From Pararhodobacter sp. (GTDB lineage Bacteria; Pseudomonadota; Alphaproteobacteria; Rhodobacterales; Rhodobacteraceae): a DNA stretch of 64,000 bases. Below are positions 44,963 through 53,802 of this stretch, piece by piece. Position 1 is the first letter of the stretch; each line of letters starts with the position of its first letter. Location: NCBI RefSeq assembly GCF_034676545.1, contig NZ_JAUCBZ010000015.1, positions 3,532,501 to 3,596,500 on the forward strand, in the 5' to 3' direction. The notes beneath the pieces are model-generated. The model saw nothing but the letters and a program-made list of their open reading frames with translations. It was not told the origin of the DNA and made no database searches. The position numbers were made by a program, and so were the translations under genes.

Positions 44963-46312
44963 ATGTCCGGCATTCCCCACGACCATTACGAGCCCAAGAC
45001 TGGCATTGAAAAGTGGCTTGACCGCCGCCTGCCGATCGTAGGGCTTCTTTACGGCACCCTGATGATCCCCACCCCCAAGAACCTGAACTGGTGGTGGATC
45101 TGGGGCATCGTCCTCGCTTTTTGCCTTGTGTTGCAGATTGTTACCGGCATCGTGCTGGTGATGCATTTCACGCCGCACGCCGATATGGCGTTCAATTCCG
45201 TCGAGCATATCATGCGCAACGTGAACGGCGGCTATATGCTGCGCTATCTGCACATGAACGGCGCGTCGCTGTTCTTCTTTGCGGTCTATATCCACATCTT
45301 CCGCGGCCTCTATTACGGCTCGTACAAAGCCCCGCGTGAAGTGACCTGGATCATCGGCATGTTGATCTATCTGGCGATGATGGCGACCGGCTTCATGGGC
45401 TATGTTCTGCCTTGGGGTCAGATGTCGTTCTGGGGTGCCACGGTGATCACCGGCCTGTTCGGCGCAATCCCGGGCATTGGCGAGCCGATCCAGACCTGGC
45501 TGCTGGGCGGGCCCGCAGTGGGCAGCCCGACGCTGACACGTTTCTTCTCGTTGCACTATCTGCTGCCGTTCGTGATTGCGGCCCTGGTGATCGTGCACAT
45601 CTGGGCGTTCCACACCACCGGCAACAACAACCCGACGGGTGTCGAGGTGCGTCGCGGGTCCAAGGAAGAAGTCGAGAAAGACACCCTGCCCTTCTGGCCC
45701 TATTTCGTGATCAAGGACCTGTTCGCGCTGGTTCTGGTGCTGCTGGTGTTCTGGGCCATCGTCGGCTTCATGCCGAACTTCCTGGGCCACCCGGACAACT
45801 ACCGCATGGCGGACCCGCTGGTGACGCCCGCGCATATCGTTCCGGAATGGTACTTCTTGCCGTTCTACGCGATCCTGCGCGCCTTCACCGCTGACGTTTG
45901 GGTGGTGATCGCGGCGAACTGGCTGTCCTTCGGGATCATCGACGCCAAGTTCTTCGGCGTTCTGGCGATGTTCGGCGCAATTGCCGTCATGGCCCTGACC
46001 CCGTGGCTGGATACCTCGTCGGTGCGTTCGGGTCGCAACCGTCCGATGTTCAAGTGGTATTTCTGGCTTCTGGTCGTGGATTTCGTCGTCCTGATGTGGG
46101 CCGGCGCCATGCCAGCCGAGCCGCCGTATTCGACGATCTCCTTGATCGGTTCGGCGTATTGGTTTGCCTACTTCCTGGTCATCCTGCCGCTGCTTGGCGT
46201 GCTGGAACGTCCGACAGCGCCACCGGCAACCATCGAAGCAGACTTCAAAGCCACTGTAAAAGCCAAGGCTGCCAAGGGCAAAGTCGCCCCTGAGCAGATC
46301 CCCGGTCAGTGA
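44963..46312 (+). CDS. petB: Cytochrome b subunit of cytochrome bc1
   Basis: A 449-residue, eight-helix membrane protein holding hemes bL and bH and both quinone sites. Motifs include GGYMLRYLHMNGASLFF, GFMGYVLPWGQMSFWGATVIT (in parts) and the Qo-site PEWY in HIVPEWYFLPFYAILR. The C-terminus has the long alphaproteobacterial extension (ATVKAKAAKGKVAPEQ). It starts 12 bases after petA. Confidence 0.96.
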   Translation: MSGIPHDHYEPKTGIEKWLDRRLPIVGLLYGTLMIPTPKNLNWWWIWGIVLAFCLVLQIVTGIVLVMHFTPHADMAFNSVEHIMRNVNGGYMLRYLHMNGASLFFFAVYIHIFRGLYYGSYKAPREVTWIIGMLIYLAMMATGFMGYVLPWGQMSFWGATVITGLFGAIPGIGEPIQTWLLGGPAVGSPTLTRFFSLHYLLPFVIAALVIVHIWAFHTTGNNNPTGVEVRRGSKEEVEKDTLPFWPYFVIKDLFALVLVLLVFWAIVGFMPNFLGHPDNYRMADPLVTPAHIVPEWYFLPFYAILRAFTADVWVVIAANWLSFGIIDAKFFGVLAMFGAIAVMALTPWLDTSSVRSGRNRPMFKWYFWLLVVDFVVLMWAGAMPAEPPYSTISLIGSAYWFAYFLVILPLLGVLERPTAPPATIEADFKATVKAKAAKGKVAPEQIPGQ

Positions 46313-46334
46313 GCGAAAGGAAGAGAGTGATATT

Positions 46335-47123
46335 ATGATCAGGAAACTTGCCCTTTCGGCCCTGATGGCTTTGACCCTTGGCGGCGCCGCTCCGGCGTTG
46401 GCCGCGGGATCAGGCGGGCACATCACCGACTATGCGTTCTCGTTCGAGGGGCCATTCGGCACCTACGACCGGGCACAGCTTCAGCGTGGCTTGCAGGTCT
46501 ACACCGAGGTGTGCTCGGCCTGTCACGGTCTGGAACTGGTGGCCTTCCGCACGCTGGCGGATGAGACCGGCCTGGGTCTCGATGCCGAAACGGTGCGGAC
46601 CTATGCTGCAACCTTCGAAGTCGATGACGGCGACGGTGGTTATCGTGCTGCCGGCACGCCTGACCACTTCCCGGGCTCGTCCATGGAAACCGCACCCGAC
46701 CTGAGCCTGATGGCCAAGGCGCGCGCCGGCTTCCACGGCCCCTACGGGCTGGGCATCAACCAGTTGCTGCGCGGAATGGGCGGCGCGGAATATATCGCGT
46801 CGTTCCTGATGGGCTTCAACGGCGAGGAATCCGAGCAAGGTGGCGCGGTATTCTATTACAACGAAGCCTTTGGCGGCAACGTGTCGATGGCACCGCAGCT
46901 GTTTGACGACCTCGTGGAATATTCGGATGGCACCCAAGCCACCGAAGAGCAGATGGCACAAGACGTCGCTGCCTTCCTGATGTGGGCCGCCGAGCCGCGC
47001 CAGACCGAGCGCAAGATGTGGGGCCTGATTGGCGTCATTTTCCTGACGTTGCTGGCGTCGCTGCTGTATCTGACCAACAAACGCCTCTGGGCACCGATCA
47101 AAGATCAAGCCAAACGCGGCTGA
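46335..47123 (+). CDS. petC: Cytochrome c1 subunit of cytochrome bc1
   Basis: A 262-residue membrane-anchored c-type cytochrome. Signal peptide to about residue 23 (GGAAPALAA); heme attachment site CSACHGLELV; axial Met within the region before MAPQLFDDLVEYSDG; a single C-terminal transmembrane helix (GLIGVIFLTLLASLLYL) with a positive tail KRLWAPIK. It lies 22 bases after petB and is followed by a strong terminator. Confidence 0.95.
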   Translation: MIRKLALSALMALTLGGAAPALAAGSGGHITDYAFSFEGPFGTYDRAQLQRGLQVYTEVCSACHGLELVAFRTLADETGLGLDAETVRTYAATFEVDDGDGGYRAAGTPDHFPGSSMETAPDLSLMAKARAGFHGPYGLGINQLLRGMGGAEYIASFLMGFNGEESEQGGAVFYYNEAFGGNVSMAPQLFDDLVEYSDGTQATEEQMAQDVAAFLMWAAEPRQTERKMWGLIGVIFLTLLASLLYLTNKRLWAPIKDQAKRG

Positions 47124-47149
47124 TCGTTTTTGATCCTCACAGACCCGTG

Positions 47150-47174
47150 AAACGCGCCCTTTGGGGCGCGTTTT
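47150..47174 (+). terminator. Intrinsic terminator of petABC
   Basis: aaacgcgccc and gggcgcgttt form a perfect 10-bp stem with a 4-base loop, followed by TT, 27 bases past the petC stop. Confidence 0.85.
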
Positions 47175-47252
47175 GCCTGTCGGGGGTCTGGCCTCGGCCC
47201 CTTGTGGTGGCTAATCTCCACGGCCAAACCGCCCGTAAGTCGAAGAACCCGC

Positions 47253-47789
47253 ATGTCTCAGTCCCCCCGCCGTCTCGCCACCCTGTCAGCCCTAGCCGTT
47301 TTGATCGGCTCGTCGATGCCCGCATCCGCGCAATGGATCGCTTCTGGTCGCTGGGGAACCGAGGCGAACTGGCAGTATGTCGTGCCCGGCACCTGGCTGA
47401 TCCTACGCAGCGACAACGCCGCGCAGCCCGTGTCGATCCATGCCGAAGGGGCGAACCACGTCGGCCGCATCGCCCTGTGGTGCGATCCCCAAACCCAAAC
47501 CAGCACGCTGCGCTTTGACGCCTATCGCGGTTTGGCGCTGAACCCGGCGCCCACCCCCGAACCCGTCACCTTCGAGATCGACGGCCAGAACTTTGAACGC
47601 ACCTTCCTCTATGATCCCGCGCAAAGCGTCTGGGTTGCCGACGGGGCGCTCGACGCGACGTTCCTCGACGCCTTCTCATGGGGCAGCCGGTTGCAGTTGC
47701 GCAATGCGGCGGGTGAGGAGATCACCAGCTATCGCCTGAACGGCAGCAGCCGCGCCCGAGAGGCCTTGCGCCAGACCTGCCAATTCTAA
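47253..47789 (+). CDS. Hypothetical secreted protein
   Basis: A 178-residue protein with a signal peptide (MSQSPRRLATLSALAVLIGS, cleavage probably after MPASA). The mature part is rich in beta-prone residues and has two Cys (LWCDP and the C-terminal QTCQF) that could form a disulfide. I do not recognise the family. It follows the petABC terminator, so it has its own promoter, and its stop overlaps that of the convergent thiQ. Confidence 0.7.
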   Translation: MSQSPRRLATLSALAVLIGSSMPASAQWIASGRWGTEANWQYVVPGTWLILRSDNAAQPVSIHAEGANHVGRIALWCDPQTQTSTLRFDAYRGLALNPAPTPEPVTFEIDGQNFERTFLYDPAQSVWVADGALDATFLDAFSWGSRLQLRNAAGEEITSYRLNGSSRAREALRQTCQF

Positions 47790-48478
47790 CCGAGATAGGC
47801 CGCCAACGCAGGCGGCGGTGTCTGCAGCAGCGCGTGAGTGTCAGCGGGTGCATCTGCCTGCCCCTCGGCGACCACCACGGTTTGCGGGCACAACCGCAAC
47901 GCATCCGCCGGGTCGTGGGTGATCATCAGCACCGTCGCCCCGTTCTTTGCCGCGATACGCGCGACCAGATCCAGCATGGCGATTTTCAGCGCCGGACCAA
48001 GCGCCGCAAAGGGTTCATCCAGCAAAACCAAAGGCCGGGCCCGCAACAACACCCGCGCCAACCCTGCCCGGCTGATCTGTCCGCCCGACAATTGCGCGGG
48101 CTTGCGCCCCTCCAGCCCGGTCAAACCCGTCTCATCAAGCGCCTGCATCACCGCAACCCGGTCCGATTTACTTAGCCGCAATGCCGGATTGATCCCCAGC
48201 GCGACATTGTCGAACACGCTCATATGCGGCAGCAAATTGTGGTCCTGGAACAGAATGCTCATCGGCCGTTGCGCGGGTGGCAGTCTGTCGATCCGAGCCC
48301 CGTCCCAGCGAATCATCCCGGCGGTCAGCGGCACAAACCCGGCGATGGCCCCGATCAACGTGGATTTCCCCGCCCCCGACGGCCCCAGCACCGCGACCTG
48401 CGCGCCGGTGGGAACGCTGAAATCCGCCGTCAGGCTGAAGTCATCCTGAACGATCCTCACGCCATCAAGTTCCAGCAT
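47786..48478 (-). CDS. thiQ: Thiamine ABC transporter ATP-binding protein
   Basis: A 230-residue ABC ATPase. Walker A GPSGAGKST, Q-loop in ILFQDHNLLPHMSV, signature LSGGQISRAGLARVL, Walker B PLVLLDEPFAALG and His loop MITHDPADA. It powers import of thiamine or its phosphate esters with ThiP and ThiB. Overlaps the thiP end by 14 bases. Confidence 0.92.
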   Translation of the reverse strand: MLELDGVRIVQDDFSLTADFSVPTGAQVAVLGPSGAGKSTLIGAIAGFVPLTAGMIRWDGARIDRLPPAQRPMSILFQDHNLLPHMSVFDNVALGINPALRLSKSDRVAVMQALDETGLTGLEGRKPAQLSGGQISRAGLARVLLRARPLVLLDEPFAALGPALKIAMLDLVARIAAKNGATVLMITHDPADALRLCPQTVVVAEGQADAPADTHALLQTPPPALAAYLG

Positions 48479-50015
48479 TCTTCCCCCCGATCATGCGCTC
48501 GACACTGACAAACGCCGCCAATGCCACCACCAATAGCACCAAAGCTGCCCCCGCCGCGTCGTCGCTGCGATAGGCCCCCATCAAGCGCTGCACCTGCATT
48601 GGCAGGGTCTCGCCGCCGGTCTGCGCAAACAGCACAATCACCCCCAGATCGCCCAACGACAACGCCGCCCCCAGCCCCAGCGCAAAGCCGAACGGGTGCC
48701 GCAACCGAGGCCACAGAATCAGCCGGAAATGCGCCCAGCCCCCCAGCCCCAGCGATGCCGAAAGCTGGGCAAAATCTCCCTCGGCCCGGCGCGCGGCGGG
48801 CAGGACGGCGCGCAAGGCGAACGGCAGCGCCATCGCCGCATTGACCAAAGCCGTGACCGACAAAGCCCAATGCACCGGGTCCGACACGGGGTGAATCACG
48901 ATGAACAAGCCGGTGCCGATCACCAGGGGCGACGAGACCAGCGCCACCATGCCGACCCCTTCAGGCCAGCGCCGCGCCAGCGCCGCCATCGTCAAGGCCC
49001 CGGTCATCACCGCCAGCAAACCGACTGACAATGCCGCCACCTTGAGCGATTGCCCCAACGCCAGCCAAACCGGCGCAGGCAAATCCCGAACATGCGGCAC
49101 ACCGCGCAGAATGACCATTCCCAGCGGGATCAACAGGAACGCCGCCGCAAGCCCGATCGCGCTGGCGTCCACCGCCCGCGACAGGCCGCCCGGCGGGGTT
49201 GGTGCAACGCGGTCAAGGCCGGTCATGCCGGTGTCCGGCAGCGTGAACCGCGCCAGCAGCAGCAAAGCCGCGATACCGATTGCCGCCTGAAGCAACGCCA
49301 GCAAGGCCGCCCGGCCAAGGTCGAAATCAAACCGAAACGCCTGATAGATTGCCAACTCAAGGGTCGTGGCGCGTGGCCCGCCGCCCAGCGTCAACGCCAC
49401 CGCAAACGAGGTCAGGCAGATCAGGAACACCACCGCCAAAGCCCCCGGCACCACCCGCACCAGCATCGGCACCTCGATGTGCCGCAACCGCGCCCAGCCG
49501 CCAAAGCCCAGCGCCGACGCCAGGCGCAAGTGCTCATTGGGAACCCGCGCCCAGCCTTGCAGCAGCAGCCGGACACAGAGCGGCAGGTTGAAAAACACAT
49601 GCGCCAAAACGACGCCCTGAAAGCCGTAAACCGTGAACGGCGGCACGCCCATCAGCGCCAGGACATCGTTGACCATCCCGTTACGGCCAAACACCGCCAG
49701 CAAGCCGATCACCGCAACCAGCACCGGCAGGATAAAGGGTGCCCCCATCAGCACGATTAACACCGAGCGCCCAGCGAACCGCCGCCGCGCCAAAGCCCGC
49801 GCCACCGGGATCGCCAAGGCCACCGAGATCAGCGCGGAAACCGTGGCTTGCAACACCGTGAACCGCGCCGCGGCCCAATCGGCGGGGCCAAGCCGCGCGC
49901 CCAATTCGGCCCGCCACAGCACGGCTGCCAGCGCGCCAAAATTCAACAGCAGAAGGGCCGCCGCCACAAGGACAGCGGCCCACCAGAGCGCGCGTGGTTC
50001 AGCGCGCAAGAGCAT
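48465..50015 (-). CDS. thiP: Thiamine ABC transporter permease
   Basis: A 516-residue double permease with about twelve transmembrane segments in two homologous halves, each carrying an EAA-type loop (SALGFGGWARLRHIEVPMLV in the first, SASLGLGGWAHFRLILWPRL in the second). This two-in-one layout is that of ThiP. It overlaps thiB upstream and thiQ downstream, forming one operon under the TPP riboswitch. Confidence 0.92.
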   Translation of the reverse strand: MLLRAEPRALWWAAVLVAAALLLLNFGALAAVLWRAELGARLGPADWAAARFTVLQATVSALISVALAIPVARALARRRFAGRSVLIVLMGAPFILPVLVAVIGLLAVFGRNGMVNDVLALMGVPPFTVYGFQGVVLAHVFFNLPLCVRLLLQGWARVPNEHLRLASALGFGGWARLRHIEVPMLVRVVPGALAVVFLICLTSFAVALTLGGGPRATTLELAIYQAFRFDFDLGRAALLALLQAAIGIAALLLLARFTLPDTGMTGLDRVAPTPPGGLSRAVDASAIGLAAAFLLIPLGMVILRGVPHVRDLPAPVWLALGQSLKVAALSVGLLAVMTGALTMAALARRWPEGVGMVALVSSPLVIGTGLFIVIHPVSDPVHWALSVTALVNAAMALPFALRAVLPAARRAEGDFAQLSASLGLGGWAHFRLILWPRLRHPFGFALGLGAALSLGDLGVIVLFAQTGGETLPMQVQRLMGAYRSDDAAGAALVLLVVALAAFVSVERMIGGKNAGT

Positions 50016-50994
50016 CCCGCCACTCGCTCAACGCCGCATCCCGCAGCGCGGCCGCCTCATCGCCACGGAACAACAGCGAGGTTTCGGGCTGGTGCAGCGT
50101 CTCGAACCCCGCCGGCAAGCCGCCTTCGGGGGTCACGGCCGGGTACATCCAGTTGGTCGTCGGAATCACCGATTGGAACGCGTCGGACACCATGAACGCC
50201 ATGAACGCCCGCGCCAGTTCCGGCTGGTCGGTATTCGCCACGATCCCGGCAACCTCGATCTGAAGATAGTGCCCCTCATCAAACAGAGCCGCCGCCTTGC
50301 TGGCGTCCTCCTCGGCAATCAGGTGATAGGCGGGCGAGGTCGTGTAGCTCAACACCATATCGGCCTCGCCCTCAAGGAACAGGCCATAGGCCTCGGACCA
50401 ACCGGGCGTGACCGTCAGGATGCGCGGCGCCAGGCCTTGCCAGATTTCGGCGGCCCGGTCGCCGTAAGCCGCCTTGACCCACATCAGCAGGCCCAAACCG
50501 GGGGTCGATGAGCGGGGGTCCTGAATCACGATGCTCAGATCCGACGCGATCAGCTCAGGGAAACTGGTGGGCGGGGTCGGCGTGCGGTTCACGTCATGGA
50601 CAAAGGCGAACCAGCCCCAATCATAGGGCAGGAACAACGGGTCATCCCAGGCGATCGGCAAATCCAACGCAGGCGACACCCCATGCGGCGCGATCAGGCC
50701 CGAGGCCGACGCCGCCGCCGTCAAGTTGGTATCGAGGCCCAAGACGATATCCGCCTCGGTGCGCGCGCCGGTCAGCATCAGCCGCGCCAACATCGCGGCC
50801 CCGTCACCGGCCGATTCGAAGACCAGATCGCAGCCGCATGTGGCCTCGAACGCGGCTTCGATGGCCGGGCCGGGGCCCCAATCCGACACAAAACTGTCAT
50901 AGGTCAGCACCCTGAGTTCAGGGGTCTGCGCGTGGGCTGGAATTGCCAAAGCCGAAGCCAAAAACAATCCCGCAGCAAGTTCAGAAACTCTCAT
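49999..50994 (-). CDS. thiB: Thiamine-binding periplasmic protein
   Basis: A 331-residue type-2 periplasmic binding protein. Signal peptide about residues 1-22 (LFLASALAIPAHAQ). Family blocks: LRVLTYDSFVSDWGPG, GDGAAMLARLMLTGARTEADIVLGLDTN in parts, and LSYTTSPAYH. Start MRVSEL is chosen because the signal peptide begins there. First gene of thiBPQ, about 50 bases downstream of the TPP riboswitch. Confidence 0.92.
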   Translation of the reverse strand: MRVSELAAGLFLASALAIPAHAQTPELRVLTYDSFVSDWGPGPAIEAAFEATCGCDLVFESAGDGAAMLARLMLTGARTEADIVLGLDTNLTAAASASGLIAPHGVSPALDLPIAWDDPLFLPYDWGWFAFVHDVNRTPTPPTSFPELIASDLSIVIQDPRSSTPGLGLLMWVKAAYGDRAAEIWQGLAPRILTVTPGWSEAYGLFLEGEADMVLSYTTSPAYHLIAEEDASKAAALFDEGHYLQIEVAGIVANTDQPELARAFMAFMVSDAFQSVIPTTNWMYPAVTPEGGLPAGFETLHQPETSLLFRGDEAAALRDAALSEWRDALAR

Positions 50995-51046
50995 TGCATC
51001 CTCCATTTGCGACGGGCGGGGTCGGGGTGGAGGAATACATATCCGT

Positions 51047-51140
51047 CACCTTCCCTCCGCCGGTCCTAACCGGTTCAGGTTCAACGGGTCACGGGTTCAA
51101 CCGTTTCTCAGCCAGCGCGTACGCAGGCACCCCGAGGTAC
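51047..51140 (-). promoter_or_regulatory. TPP riboswitch (THI box) upstream of thiBPQ
   Basis: The minus strand reads CTCGGGGTGCC, then GCTGAGA, then a stem-loop, then ACCCGTTGAACCTGAACCGG, TTAGGACCGGCGGAGGGAAGG. These are the two conserved faces of the thiamine-pyrophosphate aptamer (CUGAGA and the CCUGA...GGGA region). It would lower thiBPQ expression when TPP is plentiful. Confidence 0.93.
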
Positions 51141-51208
51141 GCGACAACATAACCCTTTGCACCGGCGCGACAAGGGGGCAGGATAGTGGCAACAGACGGA
51201 GGATTCCC

Positions 51209-51529
51209 ATGACGCTTGCCATCACCACCGATTTCACCGGCCAGACCGTGGTCTCGACGTTCGAGATGACCCCCGGCACCTGCACCGATGTGCTGGACGC
51301 CCTGACCGACGCCTATGACAAGGTGATCCGCCATCAGCCCGGCTTTCTGGGCGGCGCGATCCATGTGAACGACGCGCAAACCCGCATTTCCACCTATTCG
51401 CGCTGGGTCAAGCGCGAGGACTTCCAGGCCATGCTGCGCACCCCTGAAATGCGCGAGCGCAACCGGGCCATTGCGGCGATGTGTTCGCGATTCGAGCCGG
51501 TAATGTATGAGGTCTCAGCCGTTTTCTAG
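51209..51529 (+). CDS. Antibiotic biosynthesis monooxygenase (ABM) domain protein
   Basis: A 106-residue ferredoxin-like alpha/beta protein. The profile (EMTPGTCTDVLDAL, HQPGFLGGAIHVND, ISTYSRWVKREDFQAML) is that of small ABM-domain dimers that oxidise phenolic or heme-like compounds without cofactor, or act as sensors. It is divergent from thiB and lies 31 bases before the enoyl-CoA hydratase on the same strand. Confidence 0.8.
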   Translation: MTLAITTDFTGQTVVSTFEMTPGTCTDVLDALTDAYDKVIRHQPGFLGGAIHVNDAQTRISTYSRWVKREDFQAMLRTPEMRERNRAIAAMCSRFEPVMYEVSAVF

Positions 51530-51560
51530 ACCTGCCACACAGTTTGGAAAAGAACCGCTC

Positions 51561-52427
51561 ATGCCGAAAAACCTGTACGAAAAAGACGGGCGAATCGCCC
51601 GGATCACCCTCAATCGCCCCGAGGTGATGAACGCCATCGACGATGAGATGCCGGGCCTGTTGGCGCAGGCTGTGGAACAGGCAGATGCCGATCCGGATAT
51701 CCATGTGATGATCTTGTCCCGTGCCGGGCGCGCATTTTGTGCAGGTTATGATCTGACCTACTATGCGCAGGCCAGTACCGGCGGCGGCAACCAAGTCACG
51801 CAACCAATGCCCTGGGATCCGATCAAGGATTATGCGTTCATGTGGCGCAATACCCAGGCATTCATGGCGCCGTGGCGTGCCCTGAAGCCTGTCTTGTGCA
51901 AAATCCACGGCTTTGCCGTCGCCGGAGGGTCGGACATCGCGCTGTGTTGCGACATGGTGTTCATGGGCGAGAGCGCCGAAATCGGCTACATGCCCGCCCG
52001 GGTCTGGGGCTGCCCGACGACGGCGATGTGGGTGTACCGCCTCGGGGCAGAACGCGCCAAACGCCTGATGTTTACCGGCGATAAAATCACCGGACGCGAG
52101 GCCGAGGACATGGGGCTGATCCTCAAGGCCGTGCCCGATGCCGACCTTGATGACGCCGTCGAGGCGATGGCGGCACGGATGGCTTCGGTGCCGGTGAACC
52201 AATTGGCGATGCAGAAAATGGTGATCAATCAAGCCATTGAGGCCACCGGCATCATGAACACCCAACGCCTCGCGACGGTGTTTGACGGGATTACCCGGCA
52301 TTCGCCCGAAGGTCTCAACTTCAAGGCCCGCAGCGAAGCGGTTGGTTGGAAACAAGCCGTCAAAGAGCGCGACACCGGCACATGGGACTGGACCCTGAAC
52401 CAGCCATTGCCCCCCTCAAATCGCTGA
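51561..52427 (+). CDS. Enoyl-CoA hydratase/isomerase family protein
   Basis: A 288-residue crotonase-fold enzyme. RIARITLNRPEVMNAIDDEM, then AFCAGYDL (first oxyanion-hole Gly region), KIHGFAVAGGSDIALCCDMVFMG (second), and a conserved AEIGYMPARVWGCPTTAMW helix region. The usual catalytic Glu positions are not clearly both present, so isomerase or hydrolase activity is possible. Start MPKNLYEKDG at 51561. Confidence 0.85.
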   Translation: MPKNLYEKDGRIARITLNRPEVMNAIDDEMPGLLAQAVEQADADPDIHVMILSRAGRAFCAGYDLTYYAQASTGGGNQVTQPMPWDPIKDYAFMWRNTQAFMAPWRALKPVLCKIHGFAVAGGSDIALCCDMVFMGESAEIGYMPARVWGCPTTAMWVYRLGAERAKRLMFTGDKITGREAEDMGLILKAVPDADLDDAVEAMAARMASVPVNQLAMQKMVINQAIEATGIMNTQRLATVFDGITRHSPEGLNFKARSEAVGWKQAVKERDTGTWDWTLNQPLPPSNR

Positions 52428-52532
52428 GGGGGGGGGCGTGGCTCGGGGCCATCGAGGCCCCTCGCCCCGCGCGGGGGCGCTGCCCCCATCGGCGCTATGC
52501 GCCGCCCCCGGAGTATTTTCGACAAGATGAAG
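52428..52532. repeat. Dispersed intergenic repeat, copy 3 (inverted)
   Basis: G8 run and several GC hairpins, then CCCCCGGAGTATTTTC and GACAAGATGAAG. The last part matches the complement of 58572-58598. Located 64 bases before aroC and after the enoyl-CoA hydratase. Confidence 0.6.
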
Positions 52533-52595
52533 CTGTCATGCGGGCTTGAGAGCGGCGCAGGGGGCGTTTAGACGGGGGCCAAAGGGAGATCGCGC

Positions 52596-53702
52596 ATGTC
52601 GTTCAACAGCTTTGGCCATCTGTTCCGCGTCACCACCTGGGGCGAAAGCCACGGACCCGCGCTTGGGGCAACCGTTGACGGCTGCCCACCCGGCATCGCG
52701 CTGACCGAGGCCGACATCCAACCCTGGCTGGACCGCCGCAAGCCCGGTCAAAACCGCTTCACCACCCAGCGCCGCGAAGCCGATGCGGTCGAAATCCTGT
52801 CCGGCGTCTACGAGGGCAAGACCACCGGCACGCCGATTCAGTTGTTGATCCGCAACACAGACCAGCGCTCCAAGGATTATTCCGAAATTGCAAAGACGTT
52901 CCGGCCCGGCCATGCCGACATCACCTATCACCAGAAATACGGCATCCGAGACCCACGCGGCGGCGGGCGTTCCAGTGCGCGCGAAACCGCAGCCCGCGTG
53001 GCGGCGGGCGGTGTGGCGCGGCAGGTCTTGGCGCAGCTGCTGCCGGACCTGATCATCACCGGCTATATGGTGCAGATGGGCCCGCGCCGTATCGACCGCA
53101 CGCGGTTTGCGTGGGGCACGATTGCCGAAAACCCGTTCTGGAGCCCCGACGCAGCAACCGCGGACCTCTGGGCCGACGACCTCGACGCGCTGCGCAAGGC
53201 CGGCAATTCGGTGGGCGCGGTGATCGAGGTCACGGCGCGCGGCGTCCCCGCCGGACTGGGCGCGCCGATCTATGCCAAGCTCGACAGCGAACTGGCCTCG
53301 GCGATGATGACGATCAACGCGGTCAAGGGTGTTGAAATCGGCGCAGGCTTTGGCGCGGCGGCGCTGACAGGCGTTGAAAACGCAGATGAAATCTTCATGG
53401 GCAACGAGGGCAAGCCGGTCTATTCCTCGAACCATGCGGGCGGCATTCTGGGCGGCATTTCCTCGGGTCAGGATGTCGTGGTGCGCTTCGCCGTCAAGCC
53501 GACCTCATCGATCCTGACGCCGCGCGCCTCGGTGACCACCGACGGGCAAAATACCGAAGTTGTCACCAAGGGCCGCCACGACCCCTGCGTCGGCATTCGC
53601 GCGGTGCCGGTCGGCGAGGCGATGATGGCCTGTGTGCTGCTCGATCAACTGATGCTGCACCGCGCACAAATGGGCGACACCCCGGGCGGCATGATCGGAT
53701 AA
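52596..53702 (+). CDS. aroC: Chorismate synthase
   Basis: A 368-residue enzyme that makes chorismate from EPSP using reduced FMN, the last shikimate step. N-terminal FNSFGHLFRVTTWGESHG, then GCPPGI, RPGHADITYHQKYGIRDPRGGGRSSARET in parts, and C-terminal GRHDPCVGIRAVPVGEAM are diagnostic. Spacing and AAGGGAG set the start. A dispersed repeat lies on each side. Confidence 0.96.
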   Translation: MSFNSFGHLFRVTTWGESHGPALGATVDGCPPGIALTEADIQPWLDRRKPGQNRFTTQRREADAVEILSGVYEGKTTGTPIQLLIRNTDQRSKDYSEIAKTFRPGHADITYHQKYGIRDPRGGGRSSARETAARVAAGGVARQVLAQLLPDLIITGYMVQMGPRRIDRTRFAWGTIAENPFWSPDAATADLWADDLDALRKAGNSVGAVIEVTARGVPAGLGAPIYAKLDSELASAMMTINAVKGVEIGAGFGAAALTGVENADEIFMGNEGKPVYSSNHAGGILGGISSGQDVVVRFAVKPTSSILTPRASVTTDGQNTEVVTKGRHDPCVGIRAVPVGEAMMACVLLDQLMLHRAQMGDTPGGMIG

Positions 53703-53712
53703 TCCCCGCCCG

Positions 53713-53776
53713 TCTTTGTTCCTTCAATATCCTGGGGGGTGAATTTGCGCAGCAAAGAGGGGGGCAAAGCCCCCCT
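53713..53776. repeat. Dispersed intergenic repeat, copy 4
   Basis: TTTGTTCCTTCAATATCCTG, then GGGGGGTGAATTTGCGCAGC and a perfect GGGGGGC-aaa-GCCCCCC hairpin. It lies between the convergent aroC and semialdehyde dehydrogenase genes, where the hairpin may stop both transcripts. Confidence 0.65.
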
Positions 53777-53802
53777 TCCCCGTCGCGACATCAAAACCAA
53801 CC